A stretch of 64,000 nucleotides of DNA. Source: Streptomyces sp. CG4 (GTDB lineage Bacteria > Actinomycetota > Actinomycetes > Streptomycetales > Streptomycetaceae). Below, piece after piece: positions 42,194-53,221 of the stretch; the first letter of the stretch is position 1; each line of letters begins with the position of its first letter. The notes below the pieces were generated by a model. That model saw only the letters and a program-made list of their open reading frames with translations, was not told the DNA's origin and did no database searches. The stretch is taken from assembly GCF_041080655.1 (NCBI RefSeq), contig NZ_CP163525.1:2480001-2544000 (forward strand). The letters are read 5' to 3'. Position numbers and translations under genes: made by a program.

Positions 42194-43957
42194 GTGCACT
42201 TGGCAGAAACACAGCAGGTGACGCCCGGCCGGCGGACACAGTCGGCGGTGTCCGCCATACGGAGAGCCCGCACCGAGACTCCCGACGCCCCCGCGCAGTG
42301 GCATCGCGTACTGACGCTGCTCGCCGACGTGAGCCTCTTCATCGGCACCCGTACGGTGTGGACGCAGGCGGCGACCCACCGGCTGACCCTCGCGGCGATC
42401 ATCTCGGTCTGTTACGCGTCGATCCTGGTGACCGGCGTGCTCACGCTGACGGTCCGCCGGGCGCGCTCACTGGCCCGCCTGGACGTGATCGTGCTCGTGA
42501 CCGCGATCGTGCTCACCCTGTGCACCTGGGCACTCAACCACGCGGGCGGCGACGAGGCGGTGCTGACCACGCAGGCCGCGCGGGAGATGGTCCACGGGAA
42601 CCAGGTGTACGACCACGCCTGGCCGTGGCTCTTCCGCATCAAGGGCGTCGCACTGACGGCGACGACCACCGGCGGCTACGACTTCACCTACGGCTATCCC
42701 CCGCTGACCCCGCTGCTCACCGTGCCCTTCCTGTGGCTCGGCCACGACGGCGCCCCGGCGACGGCGGCGGCGACGGCCGTGCTGATCGTGGGCGCGGTCG
42801 TCCTCTGGCGGCTGCTGCCGGCTCCGTGGCGCTCCGCGGCCACGATGGTCTGCCTGGGCTTCAGCTTTCTGCCGATGTACGCACGTCAGGGCTATCCGGC
42901 GATCGTCGGCCTGGTGCTGCTGATCCCGGTGGTCGTGCGCTGGCCGCGGTTCGGTGCCGGGGGCCGGCTGGGCGTCGCCGGGATCGCGCGGGCCGCGTGC
43001 CTCGGTGCCGCGTGCGCGGCGCAGCAGCTGCCGTGGTTCGTCACGCCGTTCCTGCTGGCCGGCGTCTACGCCGTGCGCCGCGGCGAGCTGGGCGGGCGCG
43101 AGGCCGCTCGGGTGGTGCTGCGGATCACCGGGATCGCGGTTCTCACCTGGCTGCTGATCAACGCCTACTTCATGGTGAGCGAGCCGGGGCCGTGGCTGGA
43201 GGGCATCGCGCTGCCGCTGACGCAGGGCGCGGTGCTGCACGGCCAGGGCCTGGTGGGCATCTCGCTGTACTTCACCCACGGCAGCGACCGGCTGGACTGG
43301 TACAGCCATGCGAGCATGCTGCTCGCCGCGGCCCTGCTGGCGCTGTTCGTGCTGTTCGTACGGCGGCTGGGCCCGGCCGCGACCGTGCTGCCCTGGTGCG
43401 CCTTCTTCCTGGCGACCCGGTCCCAGGACGGCTACTACCTGATGATGACGCCGCTGTGGCTGGCGGCGGCGATCACCGTGCCCCTGTCGGACTTCTCCCA
43501 GGCGTGGCAGCCGCGGCCCCGCTGGCTGAGCGGCCCGCGCCGCCGGCCCGCGCTGGTCACGGCCGTGGTGGCGCTGGTGGCGCCCGCGCTGGTGAGCGCG
43601 ACCCTCGCGGTGACGGGCAGGCCGCCGCTGGCGATGGACATCACGGCGGTCCGGCACGGCTCGGCGCGGACGGTCTCCGCGATGACCGTGCAGGTGACCA
43701 ACACGGGCGGCGCGGCGCTCACCCCGTACTACATGCTCACCACCGGCCAGGGCATGAACCGGTACTGGACCCAGGTGCACGGCCCGGCCACGATTCCCGC
43801 GCACACGACGGCGACCATCGAACTGCGTGCGCCGTCCGGCAAGTTCGACGTGCCGACGCAGAAGGGCACCCATATCCGGCTGCGCGCGTTCACGGCGACT
43901 CCGCAGACCCTGTCCACGCGGGACGTGAACCGGGCCGAACTCGACGGCAAGGGCTGA
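42194..43957 (+). CDS. Polytopic membrane protein, GT-C-like
   Basis: A 587-residue protein with about ten membrane segments, followed by a C-terminal extracytoplasmic domain of about 100 residues (MTVQVTNTGGAALTPYYML, IELRAPSGKFDVP) with an immunoglobulin-like look. The first loop has LNHAGGDEAVLTTQAAREMVHG, with acidic residues where GT-C glycosyltransferases have theirs. It may transfer sugars from polyprenyl carriers at the cell surface, but no family is certain. The start is GTG at 42194. Confidence 0.55.
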   Translation: MHLAETQQVTPGRRTQSAVSAIRRARTETPDAPAQWHRVLTLLADVSLFIGTRTVWTQAATHRLTLAAIISVCYASILVTGVLTLTVRRARSLARLDVIVLVTAIVLTLCTWALNHAGGDEAVLTTQAAREMVHGNQVYDHAWPWLFRIKGVALTATTTGGYDFTYGYPPLTPLLTVPFLWLGHDGAPATAAATAVLIVGAVVLWRLLPAPWRSAATMVCLGFSFLPMYARQGYPAIVGLVLLIPVVVRWPRFGAGGRLGVAGIARAACLGAACAAQQLPWFVTPFLLAGVYAVRRGELGGREAARVVLRITGIAVLTWLLINAYFMVSEPGPWLEGIALPLTQGAVLHGQGLVGISLYFTHGSDRLDWYSHASMLLAAALLALFVLFVRRLGPAATVLPWCAFFLATRSQDGYYLMMTPLWLAAAITVPLSDFSQAWQPRPRWLSGPRRRPALVTAVVALVAPALVSATLAVTGRPPLAMDITAVRHGSARTVSAMTVQVTNTGGAALTPYYMLTTGQGMNRYWTQVHGPATIPAHTTATIELRAPSGKFDVPTQKGTHIRLRAFTATPQTLSTRDVNRAELDGKG

Positions 43958-43959
43958 CG

Positions 43960-44475
43960 TCAGGCCGGCGTACGCGTGAAGCGCAGGCCGGCCGTCACCG
44001 TGGTCAGGCCGCGCATCATGCCCAGCTGGTTCCAGCCCATGCCGAACTGCTCGCGGTCGACGGTGAACTCCGCCTCCAGGGTGAGCGCGTCCGCGCTCGC
44101 GCCGGTCAGGCGCGCGGTGAAGGTCACCGGCCTGCTGATGCCCCGCGCGGTCAGCTGACCGGTGACGCGGACGCCGTCGCCGTCGAGGCGATCGGCGGTG
44201 CGGACGGCGAAGGTGATCTCCGGGTGCCGGCCGGCGTCGAAGAAGTCGGCCGAGCGCAGATGGGTGTCGCGCTTGGCGTTCTTCGTGTCCAGGGAGGCGG
44301 CCTCCAGGGTCACGGTGCCGGTCGCCGAGCCGTCGGGCCGTACCTCGCCGGTGCCCGCGACGGCGGTGAACGTGCCCTTCACGGTGACCAGACCCCACAT
44401 GGTCCTGTGCCGCAGTCCCACGGTGGACGCGGTCGGGTCGAGCTGCCAGGTGCCTGTTTCCACGGCGACGGTCAT
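43960..44475 (-). CDS. YceI family protein
   Basis: A 171-residue lipocalin-like YceI domain: GTWQLDPTASTVGLRHRTMWG, VKGTFTAVAGTGEV, FFDAGRHPEITFAV and a final beta strand LTTVTAGLRFTR. These bind isoprenoid or other amphipathic ligands. No signal peptide is visible, unlike E. coli YceI, so it is probably cytoplasmic. It is divergent from a MarR gene, and three palindromic boxes between them suggest control by that regulator. Confidence 0.85.
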   Translation of the reverse strand: MTVAVETGTWQLDPTASTVGLRHRTMWGLVTVKGTFTAVAGTGEVRPDGSATGTVTLEAASLDTKNAKRDTHLRSADFFDAGRHPEITFAVRTADRLDGDGVRVTGQLTARGISRPVTFTARLTGASADALTLEAEFTVDREQFGMGWNQLGMMRGLTTVTAGLRFTRTPA

Positions 44476-44498
44476 GGTCGTACTCCCAGATCGAGTGG

Positions 44499-44577
44499 TT
44501 CAAATTTGGATGACTTCAATCGTGACCCACGCTAGCGCGTCATCCAATTTTGGACAACCCACTCGTCCAAATTTGGA
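44499..44577. promoter_or_regulatory. Three MarR-type operator palindromes
   Basis: TTCAAATTTGGA (44499-44510), TCCAATTTTGGA (44543-44554) and the perfect palindrome TCCAAATTTGGA (44566-44577). Their starts are 44 and 23 bases apart, near whole helical turns. They stand out as AT-rich in this genome and lie between the yceI-like and marR-like genes. Confidence 0.7.
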
Positions 44578-44596
44578 CCACGGGTAGACTCGATCC

Positions 44597-45124
44597 ATGT
44601 CCGCACCCGACGCGCACCCCGCCGACCAATTCGCATGCCCCGCCGCAGGCAGCGGGCTGCTCCCCGCCGAGTTGCGCGCCTGGATGATCCTGCTGGCCGC
44701 GACGGGCGCCGTGGAGCAGCGGCTGCGCTCGGTCGTGAAGGAGACCCTCGACGTCTCCCACGACGAGTTCCTGATCCTGTGCCTGCTGGCCGAACACCCC
44801 CGCACCGGACTGCGCATGACCCAGGTCGCCGACCTCCTCGGCCGCCCCAAGACCCGGCTCACCTACCAGATCGCCTGTCTCCAGCGGTCCGGTCTCGTCA
44901 CCCGTACCTCCGTGTGCGGCGACAAGCGCGGCGTGCAGGTCGCCCTCACCGACAAGGCGCGCGAGCTGCTGGGCGAGACCTCCGTCCTGCTCGCCGGAAC
45001 CGTCCGGCAGGCCCTCGCCGACTCGATGGGCAGCGAGCAGCGCGCCGCCATGTGCGCACTGCTGCCGGACCTGGAGATCGAGCCCCCCGGAGACCGAGGA
45101 GCGAGCCCCGCGGAGACCCGGTAG
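44597..45124 (+). CDS. MarR family transcriptional regulator
   Basis: A 175-residue MarR protein with the winged helix at residues 60-120: DEFLILCLLAEHP, MTQVADLLGRPKTRLTYQI, GLVTRTSVCGDKRGVQVALTDKA. Flanking helices give the dimer interface. A cysteine-containing N-terminus (FACPAAGSG) and CGDKRG could be redox-sensitive, though this is only a possibility. It probably represses the divergent YceI gene and itself through the TCCAAATTTGGA boxes. Confidence 0.85.
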   Translation: MSAPDAHPADQFACPAAGSGLLPAELRAWMILLAATGAVEQRLRSVVKETLDVSHDEFLILCLLAEHPRTGLRMTQVADLLGRPKTRLTYQIACLQRSGLVTRTSVCGDKRGVQVALTDKARELLGETSVLLAGTVRQALADSMGSEQRAAMCALLPDLEIEPPGDRGASPAETR

Positions 45125-45192
45125 CGAGCCCTGCGGCGGCTGAGCGGCACAGATCACAAGCGCAAGTGGAGAAACCTCACAAGCGATTGTCA

Positions 45193-45221
45193 TGACCGGC
45201 TTGAGCGGCCTGCCCTAGCAT
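45193..45221 (+). promoter_or_regulatory. Predicted promoter of mutA, leaderless
   Basis: A -35-like TGACCG (45193) and -10-like TAGCAT (45216) are 17 bases apart, and the -10 ends seven bases before the mutA ATG, so the transcript would begin at the start codon. No ribosome binding site is seen, which agrees. Direct repeats TCACAAGCG at 45154 and 45177 (23 bases apart) just upstream could be a regulator site. Confidence 0.45.
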
Positions 45222-45228
45222 CCGAGCC

Positions 45229-47027
45229 ATGACGGTCCTGCCTGACGACGGGCTCTCCCTGGCCGCCGAGTTCCCTTTCGCGACGCACGAGCAGTGGCAA
45301 CGCCTGGTCGAGGGTGTACTGCGCAAGTCGGGCAAGGAAGTCTCGGGCTCGGCTGCTGAGGACGCCCTGTCCACGACGCTGGAGGACGGGCTGCGCACCC
45401 GGCCCCTCTACACCGCGCGCGACGACGCGCCCGACCCCGGCCTGCCCGGCTTCGCCCCGTATGTGCGGGGCAGCCGTCCCGAGGGCAACACCGCGGGCGG
45501 CTGGGACGTGCGGCAGCGGCACACCGCCCGCACGGAGCACGCCGCCCTGGCCGACCTGGAGAACGGCGGCACCTCGCTCTGGCTCGTGCTGGGCGAGGGC
45601 GGCTTCCCGGTCGCCGAGCTGGGCCGCGCGGTGGAGGGCGTCTACCTCGACCTGGCGCCGGTCGTCCTGGACGCGGGCCGGGACACGGAGCAGGCCGCCG
45701 AGGCGCTGCTGCGGCTGTACGCCGACAAGGGCGTGGCCGACACGGCCGTACGCGGCAATCTGGGCGGCGACCCGCTGGGGTACGAGGCCCGGACCGGCAC
45801 CGCCCTGGACTTCGCGCCGTACGCCGCGCTGGCCGCGCGCTGCGCCGAGCGGTACCCGGGCCTGCGCGCCCTCACCGTCGACGCGCTGCCGTACCACGAG
45901 GCGGGCGGCTCGGCCGCGCAGGAGCTGGGCGCCTCGCTCGCCACCGGCGTGGCCTACCTGCGCGACCTCACCGAGGCGGGGCTGAGTATCGAACAAGCCG
46001 CCGGGCAGCTGGAGTTCCGCTACGCGGCCACCGCGGACCAGTTCCTGACCGTCGCCAAGCTGCGCGCCGCGCGGCGGCTGTGGGCCCGGGTCGCCGAGGT
46101 CTGCGGGGCCCCGGGCGCGCAGGTGCAGCACGCGGTGACCTCGCCGGTGATGATGAGCCGCCGCGACCCGTGGGTGAACATGCTCCGCACGACCGTCGCC
46201 ACGCTCGCCGCCGGGGTCGGCGGCGCCGATTCCGTCACCGTGCTGCCGTTCGACCACGCGCTGGGCCTGCCCGACGCGTTCGCCCGCCGTATCGCCCGCA
46301 ACACCTCCACGATCCTCATCGAGGAGTCCCACCTGGCCCGGGTGATCGACCCGGCGGGCGGCTCCTGGTACGTCGAGCGGCTGACCGACGAACTCGCGCA
46401 GGCCGCCTGGGAGTTCTTCCGGTCGATCGAGCGCGACGGCGGCCAGTCGGCCGCCCTGCGCTCCGGCCGGCTGCGCACCGACCTCGCGACGACCTGGGCG
46501 GAGCGCTCCAAGAAGCTCGCCAGGCGGCGCGAACCCATCACCGGTGTCAGCGAGTTCCCGCTGCTCGCCGAGAAGCCGGTGGAGCGCGAGCCCGCGCCCG
46601 AGCCGCCGTCCGGCGGACTGCCCCGGGTGCGCCGGGACGAGGCGTACGAGGAGCTGCGCGCCCGCTCCGACGCCCACCTCGCGGCGACCGGTGCCCGCCC
46701 CCGGATCTTCCTCGCCACCCTGGGCTCGGCCGCCGAGTACACCGCGCGCGCCACCTTCGCCGCCAACCTCTTCCAGGCGGGCGGCATCGAGCCGGTCACC
46801 GAGGGCGGCTTCGAAGCGAGCGGGGCCACCGAGGCCGTGCTGTGCTCCAGCGACGCCCGCTACGCCGAGCAGGCCGAGCAGACCGCCGAGTCGCTGCGCG
46901 CGGCGGGCGCCCGCCATGTGTTCCTCGCGGGCCGGGGCGACCACGCCGGCATCGACTCGTACGTCTTCGCGGGCTGCGACGCCATCGACGTCCTGTCCGC
47001 GACCCTCGACCGCATGGGAGTGTCCTG

Positions 47028-47028
<1 letters not shown>
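45229..47028 (+). CDS. mutA: Methylmalonyl-CoA mutase small subunit
   Basis: A 599-residue homologue of the non-catalytic beta subunit: [20 protein letters not shown] at the start, [17 protein letters not shown], then a TIM-barrel-like part with [20 protein letters not shown] and [20 protein letters not shown], and a C-terminal pseudo-B12 domain without the cobalamin histidine. It pairs with MutB to interconvert methylmalonyl-CoA and succinyl-CoA, which feeds polyketide building blocks or oxidises propionate. Its TGA overlaps the mutB ATG by one base. Confidence 0.92.
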
Positions 47029-49202
<2,174 letters not shown>

Positions 49203-49209
49203 AGCCGCG

Positions 49210-50214
49210 ATGGCCGCGATCGATCTCGATACCTATGTGAAGGGTGTGCTGGACGGCAGGCGGGCCCTGGTGGCCCGCGCCATCACACTGGTGGAGTCCA
49301 CGCGCCCCCAGCACCGTTCGCTGGCACAGGAGTTGCTGACGCAGCTCCTGCCGCACAGCGGCCGGGCGCGGCGGATCGGCATCAGCGGGGTGCCGGGTGT
49401 CGGCAAGTCGACGTTCATCGACGCGTTCGGCACGCTGCTGACCTCGCTGGGCCACCGGGTCGCCGTCCTCGCGGTCGACCCGTCCTCGACCCGCACCGGC
49501 GGCTCCATCCTGGGCGACAAGACGAGGATGGAGCGGCTGGCGGTGGACCCGGCGGCCTTCGTCCGCCCCTCCCCCAGCGCGGGCACCCTGGGCGGCGTCG
49601 CGAAGGCCACCCGGGAGTCGATGGTCGTGATGGAGGCGGCGGGCTACGACGTGATCCTCGTAGAGACCGTCGGCGTGGGCCAGTCGGAGACCGCGGTGGC
49701 CGACATGGTCGACTCCTTCCTCCTGTTGACCCTGGCCCGCACCGGGGACCAGCTGCAGGGCATCAAGAAGGGCGTCCTGGAGCTGGCCGACGTGATCGCC
49801 GTCAACAAGGCGGACGGCCCGCACGAGCGGGACGCGAAGGCCGCCGCCCGCGAACTGGCGGGCGCGCTGCGGCTGATGCACGGCAAGGAGGCGTTCTGGA
49901 CCCCGCCGGTGCTCAGTTGCAGCGCCCGTGAATCGACCGGTCTCGAACTGGTCTGGGAGCGCCTCGAACAGCACCGTGCGCTGCTCGACTCCGCCGGGCG
50001 GCTGACCGCCAAGCGGCGCGACCAGCAGGTCGGCTGGACCTGGGCGATGGTCCGCGACGAACTCCTCGGCCGGCTGCACGCCGACCCGGCGGTACGCGAG
50101 GCCGCCCCGGACCTCGAACGGCAGGTCAGGGAGGGCCAGTTGACCGCGACACTGGCGGCGGAACGCATTCTGGCGGCCTTCGAGGGGCGTACGACTCCTC
50201 CGTCCGGGGCCTGA
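49210..50214 (+). CDS. meaB: MeaB/ArgK-type GTPase, mutase chaperone
   Basis: A 334-residue G3E GTPase. Walker A is GISGVPGVGKST near residue 60, followed by VLAVDPSSTRTGGSILGDKTRM, ILVETVGVGQSE and the VNKADG specificity motif. MeaB loads and protects the cobalamin cofactor of methylmalonyl-CoA mutase. Adjacent position to mutAB confirms the partner. A strong terminator follows. Confidence 0.92.
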   Translation: MAAIDLDTYVKGVLDGRRALVARAITLVESTRPQHRSLAQELLTQLLPHSGRARRIGISGVPGVGKSTFIDAFGTLLTSLGHRVAVLAVDPSSTRTGGSILGDKTRMERLAVDPAAFVRPSPSAGTLGGVAKATRESMVVMEAAGYDVILVETVGVGQSETAVADMVDSFLLLTLARTGDQLQGIKKGVLELADVIAVNKADGPHERDAKAAARELAGALRLMHGKEAFWTPPVLSCSARESTGLELVWERLEQHRALLDSAGRLTAKRRDQQVGWTWAMVRDELLGRLHADPAVREAAPDLERQVREGQLTATLAAERILAAFEGRTTPPSGA

Positions 50215-50227
50215 GTCCGGCCGATCC

Positions 50228-50267
50228 GGCCCGCCGCGCAGTAGCGCGCGGCGGGCCGCGCCTTTTT
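50228..50267 (+). terminator. Rho-independent terminator after meaB
   Basis: Arms 50228-50239 and 50246-50257 form a perfect 12-bp GC stem with a 6-base loop, and five T follow at 50263-50267. This is the clearest intrinsic terminator in the window and separates the mut operon from the downstream cluster. Confidence 0.85.
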
Positions 50268-50375
50268 CCCCACACACGCACCACGCCCGGCATGTCGGCT
50301 GCCGATCTCCAGGAGCAGCAGCGCTGAGGCGAGACCGCCCCGCCTCCCCGAGTTTCCTTTGAAATTCCCGAAGAC

Positions 50376-50427
50376 ATCGCGTGCATTGTTGTGCAGCTAG
50401 GTGCACACACAGCTTGCTGCACGCGAT
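50376..50427. promoter_or_regulatory. Nested inverted repeats upstream of the biosynthetic cluster
   Basis: ATCGCGTGCA (50376-50385) and its exact complement TGCACGCGAT (50418-50427) flank an inner pair TGTGCA/TGCACA (50390-50395, 50402-50407). Further GTGCAC-type words follow to about 50533. The region lies 190 bases upstream of the first cluster gene; it is a candidate operator for a cluster regulator. Otherwise the 50268-50614 gap holds no gene I can support. Confidence 0.5.
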
Positions 50428-50614
50428 GCCGGTGGCGAGGCACCCCGGGAATGCGACAAGGTGATTCACGTGCTCGCCGCACACGTGCACCGCGACTTCC
50501 GCACCCCCATCCGATCGGTCCTTTCGGGATGTGCACCCATGAATTCTGATAGCCGCCCGGATGATTCGCTGCCGACGCACAACTGGTGCGCTGAGTAGAA
50601 CGAATTGAGGAACG

Positions 50615-51748
50615 ATGCAGATTCTTGACACGCCGGCCGAAGACACCACCGATTCCATAACCGATTCCATATCCGAAGAATTACTGCCGGGTGACATCGG
50701 CGGGCACCACCGTGTGCGCTGGACGAGCACCCCCGACGAACTCCTGGGCGAACTTCCGCTGACCCGGGCCGCGGCCCGCTCGGTGGGCGCCGGCCGGGTG
50801 ATGACGCGCCGTGTGCTGAGCGGCGCGGACGACCGTCTGCTCGTCGTGGTCGGTCCGTGCTCGGTCCATGACGTGAACGCCGGTCTGGCCTACGCGAAGT
50901 CCCTGTGCGAACTCGCCGGCGACCTGGCCGAGGATCTCGCGGTGGTCATGCGGGTGTACGTCGAGAAGCCCCGTACCACGGTCGGTTGGACCGGGCTGCT
51001 GTGCGACCCGGCGCTCGACGGCACGCTGGACCTCGACCGGGGGCTGCGCACCTCCCGGACGCTCATGCTGGAGATCGCCGAACTGGGTCTGCCCATCGCG
51101 ACGGAGTGGCTGACCCCGGCCGTTCCGCCGTACCTGGCCGACCTGATCTCCTGGGGGGCCATCGGCGCCCGGACCGTGGAGAGCCAGGTGCACCGCCAAC
51201 TGGCCAGCGGACTCCCCATGCCGGTGGGCATGAAGAACGGCAGCACCGGCTCCCTGAGCGTCGCCCTGGACGCCATCCGGTCCGCGGCCGCTCCCCACGC
51301 CTATCTCGGACTCGGCCGGGACGGCAGGCCGGTCACGCTGCGCACGAGCGGCAATCCGCACTGCCACCTCGTGCTCCGGGGTGCGTCGGGCCGGCCCAAC
51401 TACCACGCCGAGAACGTGCGTGAGGCGGCGCGGCTGCTGGCGGCGACCGGGCTGCCGGCAGGCCTGGTCATCGACGCCAGCCACGGCAACAGCGGCAAGG
51501 ACCACGTACGACAGGCCGGGGTCGCCCGGGAGATCGGCGAACAGGTCGCGGCCGGTGACACGGACATCCGCGGCGTCATGCTGGAGGGCTTCCTGATCCC
51601 CGGACGCCAGGAACTGGGCGCGGGCGAGCCGGTGTTCGGCCAGAGCGTCACCGACGCCTGCATGGGGTGGGACGCCACCGTGGACGTGCTCCACGACCTC
51701 GCGGCCGCGGCCCGCCGGCGCCGCGCGGTGCGGACCCGCACGCGCTGA
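50615..51748 (+). CDS. Type I DAHP synthase (3-deoxy-7-phosphoheptulonate synthase)
   Basis: A 377-residue enzyme of the E. coli AroG/AroF type: LLVVVGPCSVHD, MRVYVEKPRTTVGWTGL, SWGAIGARTVESQVHRQLASG, IDASHGNSGKDH, and GQSVTDACMGWD. It joins erythrose-4-phosphate and phosphoenolpyruvate at the entry of the shikimate pathway. Streptomyces normally use the plant-like type II enzyme for primary metabolism, so a type I copy heading a gene cluster is a sign of dedicated aromatic precursor supply. The N-terminal 30 acidic residues are extra. GAGGA precedes the ATG. Confidence 0.9.
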   Translation: MQILDTPAEDTTDSITDSISEELLPGDIGGHHRVRWTSTPDELLGELPLTRAAARSVGAGRVMTRRVLSGADDRLLVVVGPCSVHDVNAGLAYAKSLCELAGDLAEDLAVVMRVYVEKPRTTVGWTGLLCDPALDGTLDLDRGLRTSRTLMLEIAELGLPIATEWLTPAVPPYLADLISWGAIGARTVESQVHRQLASGLPMPVGMKNGSTGSLSVALDAIRSAAAPHAYLGLGRDGRPVTLRTSGNPHCHLVLRGASGRPNYHAENVREAARLLAATGLPAGLVIDASHGNSGKDHVRQAGVAREIGEQVAAGDTDIRGVMLEGFLIPGRQELGAGEPVFGQSVTDACMGWDATVDVLHDLAAAARRRRAVRTRTR

Positions 51749-51805
51749 CCCGCGTCCCGCCCCCCCGTACGCCCGCGACTCGCCGGAAGGAACAGGAGAG
51801 CGAGC

Positions 51806-53218
51806 ATGCTGGACATCCCCGCGCTGGGTCCGACAGGGCCCTACCGGACCCGGAACCGCACCACCGTGCCGGACGCCTCGGGCAGCCCGGCCCTGGCCCT
51901 GGCATCGGTCCCGGGCCTGGTCGTCTCCCACTGGATCGAACAGCTCCGGGCCCACCCGCCCCTGCCTGTCACGCAGACCGCGGCGGTGCTCGGGAAGGCG
52001 GCCGCCGTCTTCGAGTCCGAGGAGATCGCCGGAGACGGCCTGGACGCCCACGAACGGCGTGTGGCGGCGCTCACGGGCACGCCCTTGCCGGTCGTCCGCG
52101 CCTGCGACGCCCTCATCACGGACACCCTGCGCGACGTGGGCCGGGCGCCGTCCTCGGCACGGCCCACGGGCTGCGCCCCGGTCGGCACGACCCCCTTTGA
52201 GGCGCCGTCGGCGGGCGCCGCCTGGTGCCGTACCGGGGACGTCTTCGCCGTGCACGCGGCGGGCAACAGCCCCGGCGTGCACGCCATGTGGCTGGAGGCG
52301 CTGGCGCTCGGCTACCGGATCGTCGTCCGCCCCTCCCACCGGGACCCGCTGACCAGCTTCCGCCTCGTCACGGCACTGCGCACCGCGGGCGTACCGCCGA
52401 CGCAGCTGGTCGTGGCCCCCTGCGACCACGCGACGGCGGACCTGATCGTCGAGCGCTCGGACCGCGCTCTCGTGTACGGCGGTCAGGACGTCGTGGACAA
52501 GTACCGCAACCGCGCCGACGTCCGGCTGCAGGGGCCGGGCCGCTCGAAACTGGTGGTGGCCGCCGACGCGGACCGGGACACCGGGCTGGACATCGCCCGC
52601 ACAGGCGCGCTCGATCACGCGGGCACCGCGTGCACCGCCACCACGGGCGTGCTGGTCGAACGGGACCCCTCGGGCTTCGCCGCCGAACTCGCCGCCGCGC
52701 TGGGCGAGGTGGCGGCGGCCCACCCGCTGGACGACGCGGCCGTCCTGCCGTGCATGCCGCGGTCCGCCGCGCAGCAGCTGACGTCCGCGGTCCTCGGCCG
52801 GGCCGGGGACGCGATCGTGCACCTGGCCCCGAGGGCCGTACCGCTCGGGGGCGAGGGCTCCCTGACGGCCGTCACGCCCGCCGTCGTGGAACTGGCGTCC
52901 GCGAGGGACCCGTTGCTGTCGTACGAGATGCCCTTCCCGTGTGTGTGGGTCGCCCCCTTCGAGCGGGCCGCCACCGACGTGCTCGACGGCTCGCTGGTGC
53001 TGTCGCTGCTGACCGGGGACCGAGAGCTGGTCGCCGCGGCCACCGGGCTCACCGGGGTCTCCAACGTGTACGTGGGCAGGCCCACTTCCTGGACGCACCC
53101 GGACGTCCCGCACGACGGCTTTCTCGGCGCGTTCCTGATGCGCGCCAAGGGACTGGCCCACGGCGGCCCGCTGACGGGGCGCGTCGGCGCCCGCGGCTCA
53201 TCCGCGATCGAGGAGTGA
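51806..53218 (+). CDS. Aldehyde dehydrogenase-fold acyl reductase (LuxC-like)
   Basis: A 470-residue ALDH-superfamily protein. The oxyanion asparagine is in FAVHAAGNSPGVH, and the nucleophile is Cys276 in HAGTACTATTGVLVE. The glutamate general base of true aldehyde dehydrogenases (ELGGK segment) is missing: the stretch reads LQGPGRSKLVV. This pattern is that of acyl-CoA or acyl-protein reductases such as LuxC, which reduce thioesters to aldehydes with NADPH. Three adenylating enzymes and an ACP downstream make an activated aryl or acyl group the likely substrate. It starts 57 bases after the DAHP synthase gene. Confidence 0.72.
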   Translation: MLDIPALGPTGPYRTRNRTTVPDASGSPALALASVPGLVVSHWIEQLRAHPPLPVTQTAAVLGKAAAVFESEEIAGDGLDAHERRVAALTGTPLPVVRACDALITDTLRDVGRAPSSARPTGCAPVGTTPFEAPSAGAAWCRTGDVFAVHAAGNSPGVHAMWLEALALGYRIVVRPSHRDPLTSFRLVTALRTAGVPPTQLVVAPCDHATADLIVERSDRALVYGGQDVVDKYRNRADVRLQGPGRSKLVVAADADRDTGLDIARTGALDHAGTACTATTGVLVERDPSGFAAELAAALGEVAAAHPLDDAAVLPCMPRSAAQQLTSAVLGRAGDAIVHLAPRAVPLGGEGSLTAVTPAVVELASARDPLLSYEMPFPCVWVAPFERAATDVLDGSLVLSLLTGDRELVAAATGLTGVSNVYVGRPTSWTHPDVPHDGFLGAFLMRAKGLAHGGPLTGRVGARGSSAIEE

Positions 53219-53221
53219 CAT

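Noticed and set aside
42067..44535. An 822-codon plus-strand open frame over the membrane protein and YceI genes
   Set aside because: It is an Arg/Gly/Ala-rich shadow without hydrophobic segments, whereas the frame from 42194 has clear membrane helices.
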